From assembly GCA_944990035.1 (NCBI GenBank), contig CALYLX010000160.1, positions 310,001-374,000 of the forward strand: 64,000 bases of DNA, in the 5' to 3' direction. Shown here one piece after another: positions 1 through 10,754 of the stretch (its first letter is position 1; each line of letters begins with the position of its first letter). The stretch is from Clitopilus passeckerianus (lineage: Eukaryota > Basidiomycota > Agaricomycetes > Agaricales > Entolomataceae). The notes under the pieces are model-generated. The model saw only the letters and a program-made list of their open reading frames with translations. It did not search any database and was not told where the DNA came from. A program made the position numbers and the translations under genes.

Positions 1-502
1 AGCCGCTGCGCGCCCTGCTTGTCAATGGTTGTTGTTCGATATCTTAGAAACTTGGCGAGCATCCTAGAGAGATCACTTCAGTATAGCGTTCTGATGACTT
101 CGAATAGATACCTCACGCCCGTCGACGGCCATGCTCTCATATTCTTGGCTTCTGATAGCTGCGGAGTCTTCGACAGGTAGAATGGAACCCCATGATACCA
201 AGCCCAAGAACTCGATTTGGCCTGAAAGTCCATGCCATTCAGCACCACAGGCCTTCTATCACCTCTATGTTCCTTACCCTCAATCCTGCCCAACGCTCCC
301 GTCCGTGAAATTTTAGAGGACAACTGATTGTTACCCTCCAAGTCTTCACTTCCTATGCCGTAAAGGACACGTTCGTGGGGGGAGATGTGGAGATATCATC
401 ACATCTAGCCAGTCTATTTAAGGCCTCACGAAACGTCGTATCCTCTTCAGCAACATCCCATTTGCAAACTTTTCGCTCATATCTTAAACCGCACTTGAAA
501 AC
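1..502. other. Intergenic, 5' flank of the beta-trefoil gene
   Basis: No convincing gene was seen; the short open frames on both strands lack recognisable domains. A TATA-like stretch (TATTTAAG) at about 415-422 lies some 85 nt before the first ATG of the next gene and could be its core promoter. Confidence 0.4.
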
Positions 503-1055
503 ATGTCTCGACCCCCTCCAGGAAACTACTACATCATCAACAGGGTCCTCGACCCTGCTGGCGAGAAGCTCGCTTTATCCTCCAATGGACAGGACAAAGA
601 CGTTACCGTCACTCCTCTCGCTAACTCGCCTAACCAAATCGTAAGTCTCGCCACTAGCACCATAGGTGACAGCCTGTCGAATGTTGCTAAACTGTTGCCC
701 GTTTCTCACGTGTACTGTATAGTGGACCATCCAAAATTATAATTCCACCACGATGTCGGTCTCCCCCCAGAACGCCACCAACTTGCAGATCGGTATGGGT
801 TCGGGTGTGATCAAGGTCCTCTCCGCGGGGGGGTATGTTTGGACTATCAAGAGCACTGATAGTGGATATACGTACGTGACCAAGCACTATTTTTGGTCGG
901 AAACAGTGCACTGATAAGGCTTTGATTGTAGCATCCAAGACGGTGGTGTTACTGTTTACTGGGGTCTTAACAAGGCGGTTATCGGGGAAGATGTTAACTT
1001 TGGAGCTGGGACTAGTGCAGACAGGCAGCGCTGGGTGTTCGTTCCCGCGAAGTAG
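503..1055 (+). CDS. Beta-trefoil protein, I66-type serine protease inhibitor / ricin-B-like fold
   Basis: Three exons (503-640, 723-871, 932-1055) separated by two GT..AG introns give 136 residues. The N-terminus (PPPGNYYIINR) and the repeated pattern of short strands with W or I residues (IWTIQNY, YVWTIKST, RWVFVPAK at the end) are typical of small cytosolic fungal beta-trefoil proteins. These are the cospin-like protease inhibitors of MEROPS family I66 and the related ricin-B-like lectins. There is no signal peptide, as expected for such fruiting-body defence proteins. Whether this copy inhibits a protease or binds sugar cannot be told from sequence alone, because the functional loops are not conserved. 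The start is the first ATG after the TATA-like motif, and the spliced frame stays open to a TAG. The family call is established knowledge applied to the pattern; the activity is inference. Confidence 0.72.
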
Positions 1056-1719
1056 GCGAAGAGGATGATCTGATCGACTGCGAATGCGAATGCGTACAGG
1101 AATTAGTATGACAGTGCTTTGTATCAGTTGGAAATTGGAATTGAGTTGGAATCGCCGTTTGGATTCATGATCACTTGAGAACCAGCAGAAAAGGCTAGGC
1201 TGCATGTTGAAGAAGACTAAAATACGAGGCTCCCTATACCTATACTCTTTCAAACCGTCCGGGCAGGCAGCAAGAACTAGAAGAAATGGCTGCCGGGCCT
1301 AAATATGGACGGCCCGCTCGCGACCCTGCCACAGGCCATCAGAGGCTTCGTCAAGTTTGCACCCAAACAAAGGCTGCTTGTTTTCTCCCCTTCCAGTCGC
1401 TCTCTCCAGCGTCCGCGATCGGGAGGTCTTCGTCCTTCTATCACACTTACTCCGGGCAATGACATGGTCATCAACGCCAACATATCCATATTTACTGAGT
1501 GCTGGCCGACTACGGAGACTACTTAATGAGCCCCTTGATCAAGGGCAACGAGTCAGTCGTGGCGTCTTAATTCGCACTGCTTCTTATAGCGCCGTCTGAG
1601 CTCTGGCGGAATACTCCGCTTTCTATTTACCCTCGAACTTGGCTAAGTCGAATTTGAGGTGAGCTTTTGAACGTTCTCAAGCCTGCTTTAGGGAGTACTA
1701 AACCATAACCGTGTCACAG
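1056..1719. other. Intergenic region
   Basis: It holds the 3' flank of the inhibitor gene and the 5' flank of the F-box gene. Open frames here are short, overlap on both strands and match nothing recognisable. Confidence 0.4.
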
Positions 1720-2927
1720 ATGCCTCCTTCGAACAATCGTATACACGCCGCCGACCCCAGAGGCGACGAAGAGCGGCAGAAACATGCTCAACGCTGCCCA
1801 ATATTTCTCCATACCCCGTCTCCCAGCTCCTCAAAAGTCTTGACACCTGCCGCCACCACATCAACCATCCATGACCTCCCATTCGACGTTCTCAGTCTCA
1901 TCCTCGAGCTCGTCGTCTCCCTCGACCAAACCGAACAACAGGAGGCTTACTTGGAGGAGCTGCACGACAAATGGCTAGAGCAGTTTGCTGGATGTTCCTA
2001 CGACCCCGAGGAGCAGCTGGATACGGAAATGGTGCTTCACAAGCCGTGCACAGCACCTTACCACCTCGGAAGGGTATGTAGAACATGGCGCGCCACCACC
2101 TTGCTGCTTCCGTCAAGGTGGAGTCGAGTCATATACACCCCGTCGACTCACGATGAACCCCCCCCCCCCCACGGTGTGGTTTCGCACCTTCGACAAGCGT
2201 TGACGAGGTCTAGAGGTGCAAAGCTGGATGTCATTATCTGGCTGCCTCGGGATTGTGGCCAATCGCAGTGGCAGGATAAGAAGCTACTCGACGACTTGAT
2301 TGATACCTCCCCCCGGTGGAGGTCCCTACGAATCTACGTCGCCCCTTCCGGCGAGTCGGACCTGTTGACTGGATCCAACAACCCCCTCGCACGTATAGCT
2401 GGGTGTTTACCGCGACTGAGGTCCTTGGCCGTAGCTTGTGACGACACAAATGTTCCTCTTCATAACCCTATCACATTATTCGAGGATGCACCGTCCCTCA
2501 GGAGAGTCGAGATGAGTGGGGTTGGGAAGAAGGCGATGGTGCTTCCGTGGGGACAGGTGAAGGCGTTGACGACGAGATGTATCTTGTTCAAGGACACGCT
2601 TGAACTCGTGAGGTCTTGTGAGAGTTTGGAGAGGTGGAGGTGGGAGCCGATGGGGGATGTTAGCAGCTATGTCAGGAAAGGGGAGGAGGGGGAGGGGTAT
2701 GTTCCCATCCTGCAGCATCTTCGTCAGCACCGAAGATTGAGCTAGCCAATCTGAAAGAGCTAGAATTAGACGTTGCAGATTGGGCGCCGGGTGGAACGGA
2801 CCTACCAGCTTTTTTGGAAAGCTTTGGGTTCCCAGGGCTAGCGATGCTTACGCTGCGCACCGAGGGTGGAGGTGTAAGAGAGAGTAGGATATTCATGGCT
2901 TGTAGTGAGGAGCTCGGGATGTGGTGA
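1720..2927 (+). CDS. F-box protein
   Basis: The first ATG at 1720 opens a frame to a TAG at 2743-2745. An F-box begins near residue 50 (HDLPFDVLSLILELVV). Its second half comes after an inserted acidic stretch and carries the hallmark VCRTWRATTLLLPSRWSRV near residues 120-145. This layout is typical of the large F-box families of Agaricomycetes, thought to be SCF ubiquitin-ligase adaptors with variable substrate-binding tails. LRR-like segments follow (CLPRLRSLAVACDD, APSLRRVEMSGV). Just before the stop the homology-like coding signal moves to another frame (LANLKELELDVADWAPG) and runs to a TGA at 2925-2927. Either an intron from about 2659 to 2735 or a frameshift joins the two parts; neither splice site is strong, so the C-terminal boundary is uncertain. 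A C-tract at 2160-2170 makes a sequencing or indel problem possible. Confidence 0.65.
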
Positions 2928-3396
2928 ATGCTTTGGCCCGGGCGTCGAAATGTTAGGCTGGGGAGGGATCAAAAACGACATTCAGACCATATCCAGGCAT
3001 GTACTATACGTACACTCATTCCACTCGCTAAGAGCTAGTTTACGAGGTTGATTGACATTATCTTATTCGAAAAACTGAATTCCATGGCCTTCGACGTTCA
3101 ACGTCAAACACTTAGCGCCCGTTCTCGAGACAGTGTGACAGAAATCCTCCAGGTGGGTGAGTGGTTGTGAATGGATGATGCACCATGGGATGATGGATTG
3201 TTATGAAGAGCTAGCTCTCACTACGCTGATGAGGCTAAGCCCTGTCCTTCTCCCCTCTTTCGACGGCTAGTGGTCCACACACTTACTGAAAGGGTTTCTT
3301 GTTTTGGATTTGTTGTGGTCGTGACAGCCACTTTCCAAAATCCGTTCTGTAAAAAAGAAGCCCATGATCAGGGTACAGAAAAAAATGGTTGTGATT
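2928..3396. other. Intergenic, convergent 3' flanks
   Basis: Lies between the ends of two converging genes. No coding signal or repeat was recognised. Confidence 0.4.
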
Positions 3397-4312
3397 TCAT
3401 ATCTGCAAAAGCAGAGCGAAAGCGCACAGTGACACAATCGAGAGGAGAACGCCACTACTACTATAATATAACCTCTCCGCGGCGCCATTTCTGTGCGGAT
3501 CATGTTTGTTGAGTAAGTCGCCCCAATCACATCTGGAAAACATAGTGAACACGAACCCTGAAGAGCCTCCACCTCCATCTTTTGATCCTCCCTTTTGAGG
3601 AGGAGGCGCATCGGGGCCATTGATTACCGCATAATCAAACCACATGAATCCCTTCGAGCCCGACACTTCATGGTCATAAAGCGTGACCTTCATGGTATGA
3701 TTTGCCATCGGTAGATCCTGGACATCGTAGAAGGTATAATTGTAGGTTGTATTTCCGATCATATCGGTGCCAGAATCGAAATCTTTGAAGACGGGAGGTT
3801 GGGAGTCGAGGACGTAGCTTGCGTTGTGCGCCCATGTTCGGAGACCGACGAGTGTGATACCAGTGCCTTGGGGGTGGAAGCGTGTGAGTGAGATAGGGAG
3901 AAGGGAGGGTGGAGGTGGTGGGAGATGCTACCATAAAATGGGATGAAAAAATATGCTTTTCCACCGATCCAGCCAGAGTCGGTCGCTGTGATGCAGACAT
4001 TGTCGGTCAGTGAATGGGGCACTTTTACTCTTTGGATCAAAGGGGAACTTCACTGCTTCTGGAAGTGTGTTGGTTCGAATGTGAGTAACGACAAATGGAT
4101 TAGGACTCAGGCCTCAGGGCTCACATTGTCTGATTATTGAACTCGGTTGCGTTCAAGTAACTCCAGGGATTCGATGGGTTATAGTGCAGCCAGAGGTCGG
4201 AATTACCGACCCAGTAGAAAACGGCGGTTTTGTTACTGTCATCGATGATGTACGATGCATGTATTAAGGAAGCCCACAAGAGCCAGAGAAGGGAGAGGAA
4301 GTGCGCCTTCAT
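3397..4312 (-). CDS. Secreted or membrane-anchored protein, agaricomycete beta-sandwich type (function unknown)
   Basis: The ATG at 4312 starts a clear signal peptide (MKAHFLSLLWLLWASLIHA) followed by an ectodomain rich in aromatic residues and N-x-T/S sites (AVFYWVGNSDLW, NATEFNNQT). A later exon joined across an intron at 3867-3931 reads FYGTGITLVGLRTW, then ASYVLDSQPPVF and GFMWFDYAVING, a pattern I know from many uncharacterised basidiomycete surface proteins with a jelly-roll-like ectodomain. A Gly/Ser linker follows and the chain ends in a hydrophobic tail (VLLSIVSLCAFALLLQI), which could be a GPI-attachment signal or a single membrane anchor. The middle part (about 3985-4125) could not be joined cleanly: the reading frame needs at least one more intron, perhaps the short one at 3990-4035. 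A degraded gene is not excluded. No function can be assigned. Confidence 0.55.
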
Positions 4313-5558
4313 GGGGAGGAAGGTGAAAGTTCGATGCAGAGGAAGGGGTCCTGGCAACTAAGTTGCCTCAGGGGTAGGGATAATCATCATTCGTTTTGGA
4401 CCGACTCAGTCGTGAGAAGACAGATGTCGGAAGATCTATATCAATGATTATGGGGGTCTAAGGTCAGCTCTGGAATGTCGCTGCAGCGGCGAGTCGAAGA
4501 GCTACGGTGGGCAGAAGACACCCTCCCTGGGGGTCTAGAAAAGCGAGACAAACAGCGGATCCCAGTTGGCGAAATGAGAGCAGTACGGATACCGTCAAGA
4601 CCAAAGTCACGAAATTTGATCTGGACAATCCCTCGAGCTTAAAAACTTCCCGTGTTAGTCGGGTTTGATGGCTTTTGATGGCCCTATGAGTGGTCTCACG
4701 GATTAAAACCTTACGCCCGATGTAAATGAGGAGAGGTCAAGCTTAAGTACAGTACTATTGAAGTGGGTGCGTAACGAAGAAAACGCTCTATGAAGGAGAT
4801 AAAATAGGCCATGGCCCATAACCCCCACCAAGCCACTGTACCATCCAACCACCGCACCTCCCAGCCAGTGATCGCTTTGCAAAAGTTAAAACTTGACGCA
4901 CGCCGCAAATGCGTCACGATCGCTAGAGGGCAAGCACGCACGCTGGAGCTGTAGTTCGGGTTGACTGGATGGCGAGCGCGACTTTCTTGACTGATGAGGC
5001 CTGAGGATGGGTGCCGTGGCACGCAAGTTTAGAGAGGTGGTGAAAGGCTTCGAGTGGATATCGAGTTTGGGATACGGCCGGAACCCGACATAATTCGTCG
5101 GGTGTCGTGTATAGATCGATGGGCGACCGGGTGTGGAGGGCTATTGTGTAGGGTGGAGACTAGGATTTGAGAGATATTAGATAGACACTAATAGAGGAGT
5201 AAAAGGAAACTAGCACCTGAGTCCAATGGCCAAGTCCACAGCGGCAATTATTTCTTCTTACTGCTTGAATCAGAAGTGTTGGAGAAGCCAGCCTAGCACT
5301 AGTTCCGAGAGAGGCCTACCAGATACCGATCAAGAGCACCAGTGACGATCAGTAGGCGAGCAGTGGCCACGAGATACCCAAGAAGATCCCTGCAAGGCCA
5401 CTCTTCTTCCACCCTCTTCCTCCCAACATCATTAATCATTAATTATTTCCGACTTTCATTTAGTTCATCGAGTATACGTAGAGCGAGAGAGAAAGCAGCG
5501 TTGACGTCACGGTCAATGATACCCAAAAACTCTATTTTCTCGTTACATAATCTCTTCA
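4313..5558. other. Intergenic, divergent promoter region
   Basis: Shared upstream region of the minus-strand surface protein and the plus-strand ribokinase. Short frames on both strands show no domain. The last 150 nt before 5559 are pyrimidine-rich, as is common upstream of fungal start sites. Confidence 0.4.
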
Positions 5559-6778
5559 ATGTCTTCTTCTCCTCGGTGTGCAGTCCGCGGGTCCATCAGT
5601 CAGTTATCCATCTATCCTATCTATTCAATCTATTCAATCTAATCTATCTATTCCTTAGACAATGACGAATACTTCTACGGTGAGCCACCCAAGCCATAGG
5701 CGATCTAATCAACATCTAAATCTAATCTCCCCTCCCGCCAGTCCACCACATATCCAACCCAGGCGAAACCATCTCCTCAACAGCCTACAAGTCTCGTGTA
5801 GGCGGGAAAGGCGCAAACCAAGCTATCGCTATCACGCGTGCAGGCGGGAAGGCCGACTTATACGCCACCGTTGGGAAGGATGGTGCTTGGGTTAAGGAAA
5901 AAGTGAAGGAGTTTGCCTACGGGTTAGAGGAAGGGATTAGTGTGGATGAGGGAACGGTTACGGGGAGGGCGATTATTCAGGTTGCGGAGGGTGGAGAGAA
6001 TAGTATAAGTGAGTCGTTCGCGTTGATGCTAACAGACCGATGAGGAGAACGCTAATGTGTGGTGTATGATACTCTAGTACTGTTCCCGGGTGCAAATTTC
6101 TCAACTGTCCACGAAGATCGCTGGTCCTCCCATCTCCATCAGACGGGATACTTCCCGCAGTCTACACACCTCCTCGTACAAAACGAGATCCCGCTCTCCT
6201 CCACCCTTCGATCTCTGCATCTCGCACATAAGAGAGGGACGACGACGATCTTCAATCCCTCGCCGATGCCGAGTGAGGAGGAACTCAAGAGGTTTCCGTG
6301 GGGAGAGGTGCGGTGGTTAGTCGTTAACGAGGGTGAGGCGGGGATGTTGTGGGATGTGCTTTCGGGGGTGAAAGGTGAAGTACCGGGGGATGATAAGCAG
6401 CTGCTGCAGGAGTTGACCAGTATACCGGTGCTTAAGGATACGAACGTTATCTGTACACTCGGCCCCAGAGGCGTCCTGGCACAGCTCCAGAAAGTGAAGG
6501 AGCCGATATACGTACCCGCCGCTCAACTACAGGGCACGACGAGGGATACAACCGGCGCAGGCGATTGTTTCTTGGGGTATTTCGTCGCTGGGTTGATGGA
6601 GGCGTCTGCGAGGGGTGATAACGAAAAGAAGGAGGGGGTAGGAGAAGAAGACATAAAGAAGATCCTGGAGGTATGCGTACATGCTGCGGGGATGTGTGTT
6701 GAAAGGGAGGGGACAATCGAGGCTGTTCCCGAGAGGATGGAGGTTGAGGAGAGGATGAAAGGGAGGGGCGGGAATTGA
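5559..6778 (+). CDS. Ribokinase (PfkB family carbohydrate kinase)
   Basis: Phosphorylates D-ribose at O5 with ATP, feeding the pentose phosphate pathway in the cytosol. Four exons were rebuilt: 5559-5598, a 21-nt microexon 5659-5679, 5742-6008 and 6078-6778, giving 342 residues in frame. The two tiny exons are needed to complete the N-terminal sugar-binding motif GSIN, a spacer, then HISNPGETISS. This is followed by the GGKGANQAIA signature at about residue 40 and, near residue 275, the catalytic TTGAGDCFLGYFVAGL with the GAGD aspartate. LVVNEGEAGML and CTLGPRGVL are typical of the nucleotide-binding half. Length and motif order match fungal ribokinases. The start was chosen because only this ATG gives the family's N-terminal strand through the splice. 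Intron 1 contains a CTAT/CAAT-rich simple repeat. Confidence 0.9.
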
Positions 6779-7735
6779 CCCCTTGAGGATGTGACGATGC
6801 TGGACCAGTGTGCGTTGAGTTGATGCTAGAAAAGAAGCCTTTGGTTACTGGATTAATGGAATCAAGAGGAGGTCGCCTAAACGTACATCAAGTTATGTAG
6901 AGGTTATGATTGACTTATTTAAGCTCGCCGGGATCCTGTTTATGGAAACAACGGGTCCTATTTATGACACCCAGCGTTCCTTGGGCCACTGCCTTCGACC
7001 TTTCCAACGGTTCAGAATCTTCAGTTCGAATGACGCATCTCGTGATGCGATATCCAAACGACGAAAAATACAAGGAACTTGGGTGTGTAGGGTATGTAAT
7101 TAGAGATAAAAGCGTGGGGCGGCTCCTTTCTCCTCAGTAAACACAGGGGATCCTCTCCAATCTACCAGAACTACACCTATTTCGTCTAAGCGAGACGGGA
7201 AAGGCAAAAACGTAGCTTGATAGCGACAATAAGAACACCCTGTTGGTCTATTGAAGGTCGAAAAGTGGGGAATGGATTGGGTTGATCAATATATCACCAT
7301 GAAATAGACTCGTGGGGATGGCTGATTCTTCGCATGGAGGTTTACGAGTCTGGAGTTACTTTAGTGACCAGCGCCGGTAAGGAGCAAGATAGAGAATCAT
7401 GATGCATTAGTGGGTTGTAGTAAGACTGTACACAAAAGGAAGAGGAGAGGGATGCGGGCGGGCGGGTGGCGTGATGTCGGAGCTGAGGTTCCCAGTGAGA
7501 ATGGGTAGGTCAAGATAGTTGAATCTGATATGGCATTGACAGCGAGGCTACATGGCGGGATGAAGACACGGACGCGGTGAGGTTGGTGGATGAGTACGGT
7601 GGTGAAGAGACGTTTCTCGATTTTGGAATATGGTCCGTTGTAATTCGTATGACCGTGCTACATCGCCGGAGGCTACTCTATCAGTGGGGCGTTTAGGCGA
7701 GGAGGGGAGATTGAGTAGAGACTAGGACCCAGGGG
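6779..7735. other. Intergenic, with a fragment of the downstream F-box gene
   Basis: No intact gene. The only structure recognised is the decayed F-box fragment at 7076-7203, listed separately. Confidence 0.4.
7076..7203 (+). pseudogene. Decayed fragment of the large F-box gene
   Basis: The stretch around 7117-7203 aligns by eye with 9001-9083 inside the neighbouring F-box gene. Both share GCTCCTTTCTC, CCAGAACTAC and CTTCGTCT followed by GAGACGGG or GCGGGACGGG, in the same order and spacing. Weaker similarity extends upstream to about 7076. It carries substitutions and no open frame, so it looks like a leftover of a local duplication. Confidence 0.55.
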
Positions 7736-10030
7736 ATGGTTAGGAAGAGGAAAAGGAAAGACGCGCCTGAGCCACAATGGCTATCCCTAGCCGCAAATGT
7801 TTCTTCTTGGAGAGTATCAGGAAGTCAAGCAAATCCGAGGCGTGAGTGGGGTTGGGCTCCAAGTTCCCACAATCGGCTACTCTCAGACGCTGAGGGTTGT
7901 TCATCGATCATCACCCAGTCATCACCTTATATGACGCCTGTACAAGAGCCGCCAATGGATCCTATCTGGATGAGCGTGGCCACACCCGACGATATCCTCG
8001 AGGGTCCTCGCTTCTACCGTAATTTGACAATCTCGGTGATCATGGAGGCGGGGTTAGGCCATAAATTTGCTGGGATTCACCTCGTTCTTGTGCAGGTCAC
8101 AAGTCCTAGACGATTGGACCGGAACCGACCGTTTAGCGTAAGCTGCCCCCACCTTTTGATTACTGCATGACATAGCTAGTTAGTGACTTTCAGTACGTGC
8201 AAACCGCTAATATCAGGACTAGGATTAAGCCGACTTCAACCAATCGGGACAGAGATCAGCTCGGATTCTGCCCGATCGTGCTTGGTATCCAATTCCTCAA
8301 TGTTGGGCTATGCTACTGCTCAGTTCAACTACTTGATAACACAACAGCATCAGGGTCTCTGCAGCCTGCTGCAACTCTGGTCAATGATAAGATCTGTTGG
8401 GGATCCTGCCTGTCGACGAATTCCCACTCGATCGAGATAAGTTTTGCACCAGCATGCGCAAATCGTCATCCGAATCCCTGGCACCCCCTGCGGGTCACCA
8501 TTTGTGAGCCAGAACGCCGAAAGCCAGAGATGTATTTGATACGGGTCCTACCTTGCAAACGCAACCAGCCAGGTCCTTTCTCCTCCCTTCCCCTCGATAT
8601 TCTGGAGAGAGTCGGAGACTCTCTCCCGGAGCCATCCGATCTTCTATCGTTGGCGCTTGTGCAGAGGTCTTGGTTTCCGGTTCTGAAGGTGTTCCTCCAG
8701 TGGTTAGGTACGCGTGAAAGCATAGTGTTTCACCCGGACCGATTTGCTCGGGCAGTCGATGCACACTCTACTGAATGGGGCCCTCTCATCACGACTTTCG
8801 ATTTTCGAAGTTTCAGAGTGGAGGATGCAGGATTTCAATACCCCGTTCCTAGCATCTCGGATATTCTCAAGCACACGCCGAATCTTCGCAGACTCTGGAT
8901 CAACTTGATCGTTTTCACGCAAGCCAAACAAGAGATATCTCAACTCGGGGGTATACGGGAACTCGCATGCACTGGCTATGGCATGGGAGATCAAAGTGTA
9001 GTGCTCCTTTCTCTCCAGCAAATACAGGAGATTATCTCGGATTTCCCAGAACTACGCCGGCTTCGTCTGAGCGGGACGGGGAGATCAAAAAAGTCGGACG
9101 TCAGGTGAGGCTTAGTTGCAAATAGCAATGGTCGTATAAGACTAATCGGTGCGGGACTCTGTATATAGGGACACTATCATCCGTTCCGAGTCTCAGGTGA
9201 GAAATTCACGTATCCAGAGGTGTCAGTGGAATTCATTAATAGCCTAGATGCCTCAATATCAGCTAACAGAGTTAGGCATTGATAATGAGACGCTCTCGTA
9301 TCAGCGTCTCGAGCACTTCCTGTCGTACCCAGGTCAACCGCCTCAATTGCAAGTACTTCGATTAGAACGGGTGGAAGGCATTTCTCCGATTGAGATGTCG
9401 ATGTTCCTTTCCATCATAGCCCCTACAGCAGTCGAGATCGGCATCATCAACTGCGATTCCATTTTCATCCGAACTGGCTCCAAGGGAAGAAAAGAGTCCG
9501 TTCTCGATCTGCATTTGACAAAGATGGTCCGTCTCACCATCTTTGAGCTGCGAGGTCAAGTGTTGACTTGGGATATTCTTTCCTGGACCCCGATCCAAGC
9601 TCCGCGAGAGGCTGCACTGACGATCTATGTGTGCGAAGACAACATGATTACTGAAGATGGCTTTAATGCCTTCGCCCAGAACGAATATGTAGAGGTTAGC
9701 TGGGGAGTGATCAATGTGGTACTGTTGAATGGTTCCGACCAAAATGGTACAACTGAGTCGTTGCCAAATAGAAAGAGGGAAGCCGAGCAGATGGCAAAAA
9801 GAAAGGGATTTGAGGTCAATTTTGGAAGAATCCCTTCAATATCCCTGGGAGGCGCTCGGATGATTCGTTCTGGGAGGAATCATATTTTCCCTTCTAATCC
9901 CTTTCCTCCGGATATCTCTTCCTTCTTCTGGAGTGTATGGAGAAAGAGGGAACGGTTGAATTATCTACTCTGTATTAAGATTTATTGGTGTAAGCGATAC
10001 ACCTGTATTCGAACGATTGGTGTTTTCTAG
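7736..10030 (+). CDS. Large F-box protein with an unassigned N-terminal region
   Basis: Four exons (7736-8137, 8194-9104, 9169-9196, 9248-10030) join in frame to give 707 residues. Every junction is GT..AG, and the 28-nt third exon is required to keep the frame. The F-box lies near residues 264-305 (FSSLPLDILERVGDSL, then LALVQRSWFPVLKVF). It is followed by irregular leucine-rich segments (TPNLRRLWINLIV, FPELRRLRLSGTG, PPQLQVLRLERVEG). The first 260 residues are unusual for this family: after a basic start (MVRKRKRKD) they are rich in aromatic and hydrophobic strands (RFYRNLTISVIME, IHLVLVQV, LGFCPIVLGIQFLN), and I recognise no domain. The likely role is substrate recognition in an SCF ubiquitin ligase; the substrate is unknown. 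Two decayed partial copies flank it at 7076-7203 and 14925-15985, so this locus has been duplicating. Confidence 0.75.
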
Positions 10031-10754
10031 ATCAGAGTTATGGCATCTAACCTTTCAAGAAGGGTTCCAACTTATGGCAGGTCGGCTTCGGCCCCAATGA
10101 TGAACACGTCAATAGGTATAAACAACGCGTGTACACAACGGTTCAGGCTCACGGGAGGTCGAGGTCCCCTTTCACAAGATAGAATCTCCCAGTGATATGT
10201 ATGCATGATGCTACGCCCCCAGTAGCTTCTATTATTATGCCCTAAGCCTATTCCCTGATATTCCTGGTGCAACGTGTTGGACTATGGTGAGATCATTGAC
10301 AGGGTCCCTACAGCGCCGCTCGTGATTATCAGTTAATTCTGGTGATCATCCTGATAATAATCTCCTTCGTACAACACCATTTGACCGAAGAGAAGAACGA
10401 TTGAATGATCCCGCTCGCTCTCTTCGATCTCCTCGCAAGATATGGGGAGCAGGTGAGGCATTCTAGAGGCAGAATAGTTTGATGCAATCACGGCTGTTGC
10501 TAAGGGGGTCAGATATAGAATGAAACAGAAAATCATGCTCCTCCTCCCGAACACCTTCGTCAGGATCCCATTGGCTGTTCTCACCTTTCCACCTCCTGCA
10601 CCTGGGAATTATCATTTCTCGTCACCACAACAAAGATTTACGCGCTGATCGAGATGGTGTGTCCAAACAGCTGTGGACGAGGGTAAAGCCTATAACTAGC
10701 CGTGAGGATGAACGATGAGGCAAAGGCTGGCAGCCGGCAAATTTGGACTTCTGT
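10031..10754. other. Intergenic region
   Basis: Flank between the F-box gene and the membrane protein gene. Short frames only; nothing recognised. Confidence 0.4.

Noticed and set aside
687..1253. 188-codon frame on the minus strand
   Set aside because: It lies antisense to the spliced beta-trefoil gene and has no recognisable domain.
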